A stretch of DNA of 64,000 nt from an uncultured Cohaesibacter sp. (lineage in GTDB: Bacteria > Pseudomonadota > Alphaproteobacteria > Rhizobiales > Cohaesibacteraceae). Each line of letters begins with the position of its first letter. Positions within the stretch are counted from its first letter, which is position 1. The notes beneath the pieces are model-generated. The model was not told the origin of the DNA and searched no databases. It saw only the letters and a program-made list of their open reading frames with translations. A program made the translations under genes and the position numbers. Positions 54,348-62,715 of this stretch are shown one piece after another. The stretch covers positions 2,356,001 through 2,420,000 of the forward strand of contig NZ_OY782507.1 of assembly GCF_963677725.1 (NCBI RefSeq), given 5' to 3'.

Positions 54348-55698
54348 TGTCCTCTCAGGGGCTGCCTTTTCAGCAGTTCTGCGGTCTGCCTTCGCCTTCG
54401 TCGCCGTGCTGGTGCTGGTCGGCTGGGCGGCGCTGTCCTACGTGGAAAGCAGCTTGATTGAAGAACTGGGCAACGATGTGCAGCAGCGCTGGAACATCAT
54501 CGTCGCCAACCACCAAACCGAAGGCCCCGACCACACCGTCGAGACCATCGCAAAAGTCGCGCGCGAGTCATCGAACGGGCGACAAGCTGCGGCGCTGTTC
54601 AACACTGAGGACGGTCTCATCGCCGGGAACGTCAAGATCCGGCCGGACGGCACTGGCCTGCAGGTCGGCCCTCTGGATCATGCCATCGCCCCGCCCGAGC
54701 GCCCCGGCATTGACTACATTTATTTTTCCGGCCGCCTGGACGACAATCTACTTGTTGTCGGGCAGCGGCTCGATCTGCTCTACCAGACGAAGATCCTGAT
54801 CTTCCGCGCCCTTACGATAAGTGGCTTTGTGATCGTCCTGGCTATGTTGTCGGTCGGATACTACCTGAGCAGCAAGAGCCTGCGGCGGCTGGGGGACATC
54901 GAAACCACCCTGTCGAAAACCAGCAAGGGGGACCTTGAGGTTCGGATCCCGGAACATGGCGGCATGACACAGATCGACCGGATCGCGCGGCAGATAAACC
55001 TCCATCTTGACCGGCTTTCGCGCATGATCACCACCACCCGCAACACCGCCGCCGCCGCCGCGCACGATCTGAAATCGCCGCTCGGCCGTGCCTATCTTTC
55101 GCTGGGCAAAGCCATTGAAAAAGTGGACGACGGCGAAGATCCCGGTAACGAGCTTGCCGACACGCAGGACGAACTCTCCAACATGCGCGTCATCTTCGAT
55201 TCCTACCTGCAACTTTCCCGCATCGAAGCTGTGGGCGATGGGCTTCTGACTAAAGAAATCGACCTGAATGACCTGACCTGCGAATTGGTTGAAACCTTTG
55301 CCCTGATCGCAGAGGATGCAGGCCAATCCCTGTCGTTCGAGGTCGATCCAGAGCAGGATTACGTCCTCTTGGGCGATACACAGATGCTTCAGCAGATGAT
55401 GGTGAACCTTCTGCAAAACGCGGTCACGCACGGCTCCGAAGGCAACCGTATCACCGTGTTGCTTCACCGTGCAGAGGGGCGCATCGTGTTCTCGGTGGCG
55501 GATACGGGTCCCGGCATTCCCGTTGTAGCGATGGACCGGGTCTTCGAGCCGTTTCAGCGCCTCGATCCCAGCCGGTCAAAGCCCGGTAGCGGTTTGGGGT
55601 TGGCGCTCGTGCGGGCTATTGCCGAAAAACACCGAGGGAGCGTCGTGCTGAAGGACAATCATCCGGGCCTGATTGTCCAGGTGACCTTTCCTGCCTAG
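54334..55698 (+). CDS. sensor histidine kinase
   Basis: The ATG at 54334 (in the regulator's last codons) gives 454 residues. Two helices (about 12-30 and 165-190) enclose a periplasmic sensor of about 135 residues. A HAMP domain follows (SKSLRRLGDIETTLSKTSKG), then the phospho-acceptor His 244 in AHDLKSPLGRAYL, and the ATPase with NLLQNAVTHGSEGN (N box), ADTGPGIP (G1), DPSRSKPGSGLGLALVRAI (G2). It phosphorylates the regulator encoded immediately upstream. The signal is unknown. Confidence 0.92.
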   Translation: MDRGDVLSGAAFSAVLRSAFAFVAVLVLVGWAALSYVESSLIEELGNDVQQRWNIIVANHQTEGPDHTVETIAKVARESSNGRQAAALFNTEDGLIAGNVKIRPDGTGLQVGPLDHAIAPPERPGIDYIYFSGRLDDNLLVVGQRLDLLYQTKILIFRALTISGFVIVLAMLSVGYYLSSKSLRRLGDIETTLSKTSKGDLEVRIPEHGGMTQIDRIARQINLHLDRLSRMITTTRNTAAAAAHDLKSPLGRAYLSLGKAIEKVDDGEDPGNELADTQDELSNMRVIFDSYLQLSRIEAVGDGLLTKEIDLNDLTCELVETFALIAEDAGQSLSFEVDPEQDYVLLGDTQMLQQMMVNLLQNAVTHGSEGNRITVLLHRAEGRIVFSVADTGPGIPVVAMDRVFEPFQRLDPSRSKPGSGLGLALVRAIAEKHRGSVVLKDNHPGLIVQVTFPA

Positions 55699-55699
55699 A

Positions 55700-55985
55700 C
55701 ACCCCGGCTATTGTCCGGACGACGGCATTCACCTCTGTTTGAACGTCATGCTGTTCGCCGATCCAGAGTACGGGGATGTCGCGACGAGCGCTATTGGTCG
55801 GGGTCAGACCGAAGAGACGTTCAGGCTCGATCAGGCCTTGAGCCTGTTGACGCAAGGCGCGGTGCGTGAAGAGCGCAAGATGCTCTTTGGAGGCATCGAA
55901 CCAGTCTTGGACGGCCTGATAGTCAGACGGCACCCTGCCGAAATTTCCGGGCCGAGCTTTCGGCGTGATGAAGCGGATGCGCCAT
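55700..55985 (-). pseudogene. DUF6915-like small protein, frameshifted
   Basis: A start at 55985 follows GAGGGG and reads MAHPLHHAESSARKF, then RQGAV and a stop. The family continues as GRVPSDYQAVQDWFDASKEH and HRALRQQAQGLIEPERLFG and GEQH in the next frame. Removing one T from the TTT at 55943-55945 restores the fit. The end after GEQH diverges from relatives and meets the kinase gene. The family (DUF6915 by my recollection) is a small cytoplasmic protein of unknown role. Confidence 0.55.
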
Positions 55986-56103
55986 CTCACAGCAGCCCCT
56001 CGTCATAGCTTTACGGGGATTCGGCATGACTTTAGGTCTTTACTGGTGTCGTACCAGCCACGGCAGAAATTCAAAACTGCATTTTCCGCCGTAGCTGAAC
56101 GCT

Positions 56104-56799
56104 TCAGACAATCAGGCTTTCATCCTGCCAGAGGCGAAAGCCGCCATCGAATGCCAGTGCATTGTCGCCCTTACGGCATTTGGGCGGCAACTCATCGAGC
56201 TTTTCCACATTGCCACCGCCAATGACGACATAGTCTGGTTCGAGTGCCGCCGTCAGCGTTTCGACAACGTCATGCACCCGTTTCCGCCATTTCTTGTTGC
56301 CCTTTTTCTTGCGATATTTCTCGGCGACGTAATGCTCGTAGCTTTTGCCTTTGCGGAAAGGGAGGTGGGCAATCTCCATTGGCTGGGCAACATTTTCCAC
56401 GATCATGGCTGCACCAAGTCCGGTGCCAAGCCCTAAAAACAGCATGCGCCCGCCGTCATAGGACCCCAATGCCTGCATCAAGGCGTCGTTGACAATCCTG
56501 ACCGGGCAACCGAATGCCTCCTGATAGTCAAAACCGACCCATCCCTCACCCAGGTTTGCCGGTTCTGCGACCGGCTTGTGATGAATAACCGGCCCGGGAA
56601 AGCCCATCGCAATGACATCGTATTCCATGCCCTCTGCCATGTCCTTGACGGCTGCAACCATTTCGGCTGCCGTCATCGTCTTGCCGCTTACGGCTTTCCT
56701 TTCCGGGCCGCCGGTGCTTGAGCGGATCTTGACATGGCTGCCGCCGATGTCGATGGCAAGAATCTTGCGGTCTGTTCCGTTGAAATTGGTCTGTTCCAT
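56104..56799 (-). CDS. ROK-family/polyphosphate-glucokinase-like sugar kinase
   Basis: A 231-residue kinase with ATG 56799 after GAAGGAA. ILAIDIGGSHVKIRS is the phosphate loop 1, MGFPGPVIHHKP and LGEGWVGFDYQEAFGCPVRI the sugar block, VNDALMQALG carries the catalytic Asp, LFLGLGTGLGAAMIVE is phosphate 2. This short form is typical of PPGK-like enzymes and lacks the zinc motif of larger ROK kinases. It would feed glucose 6-phosphate to zwf, whose stop is just upstream. Donor (ATP or polyphosphate) is not known. Confidence 0.75.
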   Translation of the reverse strand: MEQTNFNGTDRKILAIDIGGSHVKIRSSTGGPERKAVSGKTMTAAEMVAAVKDMAEGMEYDVIAMGFPGPVIHHKPVAEPANLGEGWVGFDYQEAFGCPVRIVNDALMQALGSYDGGRMLFLGLGTGLGAAMIVENVAQPMEIAHLPFRKGKSYEHYVAEKYRKKKGNKKWRKRVHDVVETLTAALEPDYVVIGGGNVEKLDELPPKCRKGDNALAFDGGFRLWQDESLIV

Positions 56800-56810
56800 A
56801 TCGGGTTCCT

Positions 56811-58187
56811 TCACGATGACACCGGATCAAACCAGCCGCCGTTTGGAGCAAAACTGGCCATTTCCTCAGGCCCCCAGCTTCCGGGCTTGTATTGTCCCGG
56901 TGCCGTCTTGTCATCCAGCACAGGTTCGAAAATCGTCCATGCGAGTTCTGCAGCGTCCTGCCGCGTGAAAAGCTCGCGACGGCCCGCCATGGCATCGCCG
57001 ATCAGGCGATCATAGGGCGCCATGTCGCCAGCACCGTCATCCACAGCATCAAGCTCCACAGCCTCACCGCACATATCTTCACCCGGTGACTTGCGACGCG
57101 CACCAAGGCCAATTGCGATTTGCGGCCCCAGCCGAAAACGAACGTAGTTGGCGCTCGCATGCTCCACGGTATCAAAAAGCGCAATCGGTGGCTTCTTGAA
57201 CCGCACGACGACTTCGGTCGCGTGAACGGGCAGGTTTTTGCCCGCGCGTATGAAGAAGGGCACACCGCTCCAACGCCAGGTATTGAGTTGAAAGCGCACT
57301 GCGGCAAAGGTTTCCGTCGTCGAGTCCGCAGCCACGCCCGGTTCATCGAGATAGCCGTCGAACTGGCCGCGCACCACATCCTCGTGTGTCAGTGGCGGAA
57401 TGGCCTTGAGGATATGCACCTTCTCATCGACCAGAACATCCGATGATCCCGAAACCGGCGGCTCCATGGCAAGCAGCAGCAGCACATTGACCAGATGGTT
57501 CTGGATCACATCGCGAATGCAGCCAACTTCGTCATAGAATTTGCCGCGTCCCTTGATGCCGAAGTCTTCGGCCATCGTGATCTGTACGCTGTCGATATGA
57601 TCGCGGTTCCAGACCGGTTCCAGAAAGGCATTGGCAAAGCGGAAATAAAGAAGGTTCTGGATCGCTTCCTTGGCGAGGAAATGGTCGATGCGGAAGACCG
57701 CATCTTCCTCAAACACCGAATGCAGAACCTTGTTGAGCGCTTTCGCTGATTCAAGATTGCGCCCGAACGGCTTTTCGACCATCAGCCGGGCACCTTTTGC
57801 AATCCCCGCCTTGTCGAGCCCGCCTGCGACAGTTCCAAACAGTGATGGCGGGATGGCAAGATAGTAAAGCGGGCTTTCGGCATCGCCGAGTGCCGCGCGC
57901 AGTTTGTCGAAAGTCGACTGGCTGCGATAGTCACCGGCAACATAGGAGAGAAGCCCGGTGAGTTTGGCAAGTACTGCCTCGTCGACAGCTTCGACATGAG
58001 TCTCCACCGCGTCCTTTGCCCGCGCAATCAGCTGGTCGATGGTCCAGTCGTCAAAGGCAACGCCGATGATCGGCGTGGTCAGTGCGCCCCGCTTCACCAT
58101 GGCGTAAAGTGAGGGAAAGATCATCTTGTGTGCTAGATCGCCGGTCGCGCCGAAAACCACTAGCGCGTCAGATTTTTGTTCGGTCAT
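56811..58187 (-). CDS. zwf: glucose-6-phosphate dehydrogenase
   Basis: A 458-residue NADP(H)-type enzyme for the first step of the oxidative pentose-phosphate pathway. [19 protein letters not shown] is the cofactor loop, and [19 protein letters not shown] holds the substrate Lys and catalytic His. ATG 58187 is preferred over GTG 58190. It is somewhat shorter than the E. coli enzyme. Flanked by glk-like and gnd, it completes a glucose-to-ribulose-5-phosphate run that yields NAD(P)H. Confidence 0.94.
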   Translation of the reverse strand: MTEQKSDALVVFGATGDLAHKMIFPSLYAMVKRGALTTPIIGVAFDDWTIDQLIARAKDAVETHVEAVDEAVLAKLTGLLSYVAGDYRSQSTFDKLRAALGDAESPLYYLAIPPSLFGTVAGGLDKAGIAKGARLMVEKPFGRNLESAKALNKVLHSVFEEDAVFRIDHFLAKEAIQNLLYFRFANAFLEPVWNRDHIDSVQITMAEDFGIKGRGKFYDEVGCIRDVIQNHLVNVLLLLAMEPPVSGSSDVLVDEKVHILKAIPPLTHEDVVRGQFDGYLDEPGVAADSTTETFAAVRFQLNTWRWSGVPFFIRAGKNLPVHATEVVVRFKKPPIALFDTVEHASANYVRFRLGPQIAIGLGARRKSPGEDMCGEAVELDAVDDGAGDMAPYDRLIGDAMAGRRELFTRQDAAELAWTIFEPVLDDKTAPGQYKPGSWGPEEMASFAPNGGWFDPVSS

Positions 58188-58202
58188 CACTCTTGCTCCG
58201 CC

Positions 58203-59207
58203 CTATGACGATTTTTCAAGATGGCCGCCAAAGGCAAAGCGCATCGCAGAGAGAACCTTGCCTGCAAATTCGGCATCACCGCGCGATGAGAACCGCTCAA
58301 ACAGTGCCGAAGACAGGACCGGTGCGGGAACGCCGGTTTCAATGGCCGCCTGCAAAGTCCAGCGCCCTTCGCCCGAATCCGATACCCGCCCATCGAAATT
58401 CTCCAGATGCGGGTCTTCTTTCAGCGCTGCCGCCGTCAGGTCCAGAAGCCACGATCCAATCACCGAACCATGGCGCCAGACCTCGGTTACAGCAGCAAGA
58501 TCAATGTCGAATTGGTAGTATTCAGGGTTTGAAAGCGGCGTGGTCTCGGCGTCGACCTCACGGTCGGCCTTGCCTGCATTGGCCGCTTTCAGCACATTCA
58601 GCCCTTCTGCATAGGCTGCCATCAAGCCGTATTCGATGCCGTTATGCACCATCTTGACGAAGTGACCGGCCCCCGTCGGGCCGCAATGCAGATAGCCCTT
58701 TGATGCCGTGCCCGTGGATGCGTCTGCCACAGCACCCGCATTGGCACCGGGTGCAAGCGAGGCGAAGATCGGTTCGAGCCGCTTCACCGCAGCCTCAGGG
58801 CCACCAATCATCAGCGAGTAGCCGCGTTCAAGGCCCCAAACACCGCCCGATGTGCCTGTATCGATGAAATCCACACCGTCTGGCGCGAAATCGGCGGCAA
58901 GGTCGATGGCATCACGATAAAACGAGTTGCCGCCATCGATGATGGCATCGCCCTTTTCAAGCCTTGCGGCAAACTCACGGGCAATACGCGGCGTGATTGC
59001 TGCCGGCAGCATCAGCCACACGGCGCGGGGCTGTTCCAGCTTGTCAACAAGCTCATCGGCAGAGCTGGCACCGATTGCGCCTTCCTTGACCAGTGCGGCG
59101 ACATTGTTCGGGTTCACGTCGTATACGACACACTCATGGCCGTCTTTTAAAAGACGCCGCACCATGTTGGCGCCCATGCGCCCGAGGCCTACCATTCCAA
59201 TTTGCAT
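58203..59207 (-). CDS. gnd: 6-phosphogluconate dehydrogenase, short NAD-type
   Basis: A 334-residue enzyme, the short form (YqeC/GndA type), as opposed to about 470 residues in E. coli Gnd. MQIGMVGLGRMGANMVRRLL is the cofactor loop; YDVNPNNV follows, where an acidic residue favours NAD over NADP. The substrate segment DTGTSGGVWGLERGYSLMIG and catalytic HFVKMVHNGIEYG are intact. An open frame extends to 59234 but ATG 59207 fits the family. It acts after zwf and lacks any visible lactonase partner here. Confidence 0.93.
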   Translation of the reverse strand: MQIGMVGLGRMGANMVRRLLKDGHECVVYDVNPNNVAALVKEGAIGASSADELVDKLEQPRAVWLMLPAAITPRIAREFAARLEKGDAIIDGGNSFYRDAIDLAADFAPDGVDFIDTGTSGGVWGLERGYSLMIGGPEAAVKRLEPIFASLAPGANAGAVADASTGTASKGYLHCGPTGAGHFVKMVHNGIEYGLMAAYAEGLNVLKAANAGKADREVDAETTPLSNPEYYQFDIDLAAVTEVWRHGSVIGSWLLDLTAAALKEDPHLENFDGRVSDSGEGRWTLQAAIETGVPAPVLSSALFERFSSRGDAEFAGKVLSAMRFAFGGHLEKSS

Positions 59208-59238
59208 GTCCAAACTCCGTTTGTTGCTTTTCATGACC

Positions 59239-61641
59239 TTATTCGCCGACGCGAACGGTGAAGTCTACATTTTCCCACTGTCCGCTTTCCGGCCAGTAGA
59301 AAGTGAAAATAACAGCGTGCCCGAGCTCCACATCTTTGAGCGGTAAATCCGCAAAATGCGTCCCGAGACCCGATGGTTTTGTCTTGACGTCCTTGACGGT
59401 CGTCCAGCCATCCGCGCTCCAGTGAATGGTGGCTGCATCGGCGAGCTCGATTCTGAGCTTTTTGCCTGCTGGAATCCGGGCCAATCGGTTGTTGAACCGC
59501 CAGATGCGGATTTTTGACTCTGTCTGCTTCTCGATATAGCGGGCACGCCCCTGTGGCGGCATGTCGAATACGGCCCCATCAGCAAGCGAGCGCAGCAATT
59601 TGATGTGTTCCGAATGCGCCCAGACCAGCGGCATCGCGCTTCCGGAGGGACGACCGAAAAACAGTTCACGGTCCGGCATATCAGGGCCATCCCAGCTTTG
59701 CTCGGGGATGAGCCCGTCATCATTGGCAGATTTTTCAAGCGTTTCAAGCAGTGCCCTGGCAACATCGCTCCGGCCTGCGGCAAGCTCGTAATGGGCGCGC
59801 TCGCCAGCCAGCAGCGGCCATGGGCGGCCCTGGCCAATGCCATCAAAAGGCTCGCCGTCTTCATGCTCGCCATAGCCGTCATCGGTGTAGCGGTACCAGA
59901 GCGCGCCCTGCGGCAGGTCTGCACGCAATGTGTGGTCAATCGCTTTGACGGTGTCGACGATATGCGGATCGTCGGCTGCACGGAGCCCGAAGCGAACCAG
60001 TGCCAATGCGTCCGGACTGATGACGGTACCACTTGGTATCAGTGTGCGGTCAGGCGTCTGGTTGCGGATCGACGTGTTTCCATCTGGACCTGCGGCATCC
60101 GTCGTCCCGGGTCCGGCAATTCGTACATAATAGCCTGAAATATCCAGCGCGCCGCACAGATGCGGATCACTCTCGAAGGTCCATTTTTCAATCTGCTCGT
60201 TCCAGCAATCTGCGGTCTCGCGCAGATGATCAGCAGCTTTCTTGTCTCCATCGGCTTCCAACATGTCGGCGGCCCCCAGAAGAGCCGTGATTTCGACTGC
60301 GAGCGTGAAGGGGCTGTAGCCGCCATTTTCTTCCCACCGGTCTTCGCCAGTCGAAGGTCCGTTGGTGAGGATAAAGCCCGCAGCACTCTTGATCATCGGC
60401 AAAAACCGGTTCATTGCCTCGCCGTTCAGATGGCCCTGGCGACGCAGCATGTCGGCCAGCAGGATCGGAAAGGCGCATTCGTCCATCTGCACGCCATGCC
60501 AGTAGGGCTTGCCATCAAGCCAGAAATTCTGAGCCCAGCGGCCAGACGGCTGCTGCAATTCGCGCAGATAGTCGAGAATTGCCAATGCCTCCTGCGCATC
60601 ACCGGCCGCCAGAAAGCCACCAGCCGTTTCCACCAGATCACGCGGCCAAACAAGGTGGTAGCCGCCAAGATCATCATCACCCTTGGAAAAGCCCCAGGGG
60701 ATCGACAGGCTGGCAACCGCGGCACCCCGCCGGTCCGAGGCCCGATGGGTAGCAAGCACTGCCGTTGAGACGCGATAGGCATTGTTTCCCGATACCGGCT
60801 TGTGATCGAGCGGTGTCAGGCCCTTCTGCCATTTCCGCCAACAGGTAGTGTACTTGTCCATGGCCTGATCGAAGCCGTCTTTCAGGCTCTGCATGGCAGT
60901 TGCCGCTGCTTCGTGTTCGGTCTGGCCAAAACCCAGCGCCAGCACCGCGGTTCCTTCGCTGTCGGTAAAATCGATTTCGCCTGCAAGGGCCACGTTGCCA
61001 TCATCGGCACGTTGATACTGTTCGGTAATTTGTCCATGCTTGTGCAACTGCTGCCAGCCGTCTGACACACCTACGAAACCAGCTGTCACGGCTTTCCAAG
61101 GCACACTTGAAACCAATGCCAGATAGCGTGAACGGCCGCTTGCAAACAGAACCTGCTCGCCCTCAAATTCGCCAATCCAGGCTGAATTCTCCATACCGGC
61201 ATTCACAAGATGCGGTGCGAGAAGGGCAGTCACCCGATAGTCGCCGGGCTTGCCCTTGAGCGCGGTAAATGTAACGCGCTGAAGAATACTGGCCCGCGCT
61301 GGGTCGCTGATAATCTGCTTTTCGATCTTGTATGTGCCATCTTTGGCGGTATTCACAATCGAAAATGCCGGAACACCACTTTCAAGCGGTGATGTCACCT
61401 GCTCGCAATCACGCTTTTCCTCGGAGAAATAGCCATCCGCACCGGTGACCACGAAGCCGAAATCGCGCGTGCAGGCGCTGTCGACACGCGGATAATATAT
61501 CTCGTTGAGAATGCCGTGGCTCAGCGTAAACCAGACGGGCGAATCCTTGGACAGTGCGGTGCCAACCCCACTCTTGGCACTTGAGGTCCAGCGGGCATCA
61601 ATGCCCGGTCCACCGGGCGCGCAATCAATCATCTGTTTCAT
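59239..61641 (-). CDS. GH15 family glucoamylase-like glycoside hydrolase
   Basis: An 800-residue enzyme with GGGAGGAAG before ATG 61641; a longer frame to 61719 is not needed. The N-terminal beta-sandwich (about 1-260) precedes an (alpha/alpha)6 barrel with GGYHLVWPRDLVETAGG, WLDGKPYWHGVQMDECAFP and GLIPEQSWDG, where GH15 catalytic Glu is expected, and a C-terminal domain. No signal peptide is visible, so it probably acts on internal glucans or trehalose-like sugars. Released glucose could go to the kinase and zwf. It is the first gene of this operon, divergent from a two-component system. Confidence 0.9.
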   Translation of the reverse strand: MKQMIDCAPGGPGIDARWTSSAKSGVGTALSKDSPVWFTLSHGILNEIYYPRVDSACTRDFGFVVTGADGYFSEEKRDCEQVTSPLESGVPAFSIVNTAKDGTYKIEKQIISDPARASILQRVTFTALKGKPGDYRVTALLAPHLVNAGMENSAWIGEFEGEQVLFASGRSRYLALVSSVPWKAVTAGFVGVSDGWQQLHKHGQITEQYQRADDGNVALAGEIDFTDSEGTAVLALGFGQTEHEAAATAMQSLKDGFDQAMDKYTTCWRKWQKGLTPLDHKPVSGNNAYRVSTAVLATHRASDRRGAAVASLSIPWGFSKGDDDLGGYHLVWPRDLVETAGGFLAAGDAQEALAILDYLRELQQPSGRWAQNFWLDGKPYWHGVQMDECAFPILLADMLRRQGHLNGEAMNRFLPMIKSAAGFILTNGPSTGEDRWEENGGYSPFTLAVEITALLGAADMLEADGDKKAADHLRETADCWNEQIEKWTFESDPHLCGALDISGYYVRIAGPGTTDAAGPDGNTSIRNQTPDRTLIPSGTVISPDALALVRFGLRAADDPHIVDTVKAIDHTLRADLPQGALWYRYTDDGYGEHEDGEPFDGIGQGRPWPLLAGERAHYELAAGRSDVARALLETLEKSANDDGLIPEQSWDGPDMPDRELFFGRPSGSAMPLVWAHSEHIKLLRSLADGAVFDMPPQGRARYIEKQTESKIRIWRFNNRLARIPAGKKLRIELADAATIHWSADGWTTVKDVKTKPSGLGTHFADLPLKDVELGHAVIFTFYWPESGQWENVDFTVRVGE

Positions 61642-62037
61642 CTGTGCTTCCTCCCAATCGAGTAACGCCCTCGGTTTTGCGTATCGAAAACCGGAACTGC
61701 TATTAAGCACACATAACAACGCAAATTGTTTTGTATTTTTCTCGAAGATTAAATTTAATTATTGTTTGCCCTATCAAGGGCTGAGTGGGTAATTTTGTTC
61801 CCGCTTTTGCGCGACAAAATGCGGCTGAAAACGCTCTTAGCACGTGGCCCCGTAGGGTCTCGCAGAATATGGCAATCCCGTACTCCAACACATTTCCGTG
61901 GCAAGGTGCTGTCTCAACCAACACCAGACCGTGCGGGCGATAACCCTAAAAGTAACGTGACATCATCTGTTGGCGCCGCTATCAATAAGGAACTAAGTGA
62001 CTGAAAAGGCGGTTTATACCGAGCGAAAGCCTGAGCG
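61642..62037. promoter_or_regulatory. divergent promoter region between GH15 and response regulator
   Basis: No gene is supported. The centre (61715-61760) is AT-rich within GC-rich DNA, so probably both promoters lie there. Regulation of the GH15-gnd-zwf operon by the adjacent regulator is plausible. I could not identify an operator. Confidence 0.45.
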
Positions 62038-62715
62038 ATGAAAATTCTGGTTGCCGAAGATGATGAGACGATGGCGGAATATGTCCGCAAGGGTCTGCTC
62101 GAACAGGGATTTTCGGTCGACTGGGTGAGTGACGGTCGCGAAGCGCTGACCTATTGTCTTTATAACACATGCGACCTTGCGATCATCGACCGGATGATGC
62201 CCGGGCTTGACGGGCTTTCGCTGGTCAAGGCGCTGAGGGCCTCCAAAAGCTCGCTGCCGGTGATCTTTTTAACGGCGGTTTCCGATGTTGAAGACAAGGT
62301 TGAGGGCCTGATGGCGGGTGGCGATGACTATATCGTCAAACCGTTTCACTTTTCAGAACTGCTCGCGCGCATTCATGCATTGGCGCGGCGCCCGAAGGAA
62401 AACAACCACAAGACAGAACTCGTCTGCCACGATCTGACCCTTGACCTTCTCAAACGTGTGGCCGTACGCCAGGGGCAGGTCATCGACCTGCAAAACAAGG
62501 AATTTGCTCTGCTTGAACTCCTGATGGAAGCCGAGGGTCGCGTCGTGAGCAGGACCATGATTTTGGAGCAGATCTGGGATTTCTCTTTCGATCCGGGAAC
62601 GACCGTTGTGGAAACCCATATCTCGAAGCTGCGCCAGAAGATCGACAAGCCGTTTGATACACCCTTGATCCAGACCGTTCGCAACATGGGATACCGGATC
62701 CGTGCGCCTCGCTGA
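62038..62715 (+). CDS. OmpR-family response regulator, paralogue
   Basis: A 225-residue regulator, exactly the length of the one at 53670. It shares MKIL-AEDD, VSDGREAL-YCLYN-CDL, DRMMPGLDGLS and KALRAS, phospho-acceptor Asp 51, and the C-terminal winged-helix blocks. The kinase starts 14 bases before its stop, as in the first system. It is divergent from the GH15-gnd-zwf operon and may regulate it. Confidence 0.93.
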   Translation: MKILVAEDDETMAEYVRKGLLEQGFSVDWVSDGREALTYCLYNTCDLAIIDRMMPGLDGLSLVKALRASKSSLPVIFLTAVSDVEDKVEGLMAGGDDYIVKPFHFSELLARIHALARRPKENNHKTELVCHDLTLDLLKRVAVRQGQVIDLQNKEFALLELLMEAEGRVVSRTMILEQIWDFSFDPGTTVVETHISKLRQKIDKPFDTPLIQTVRNMGYRIRAPR

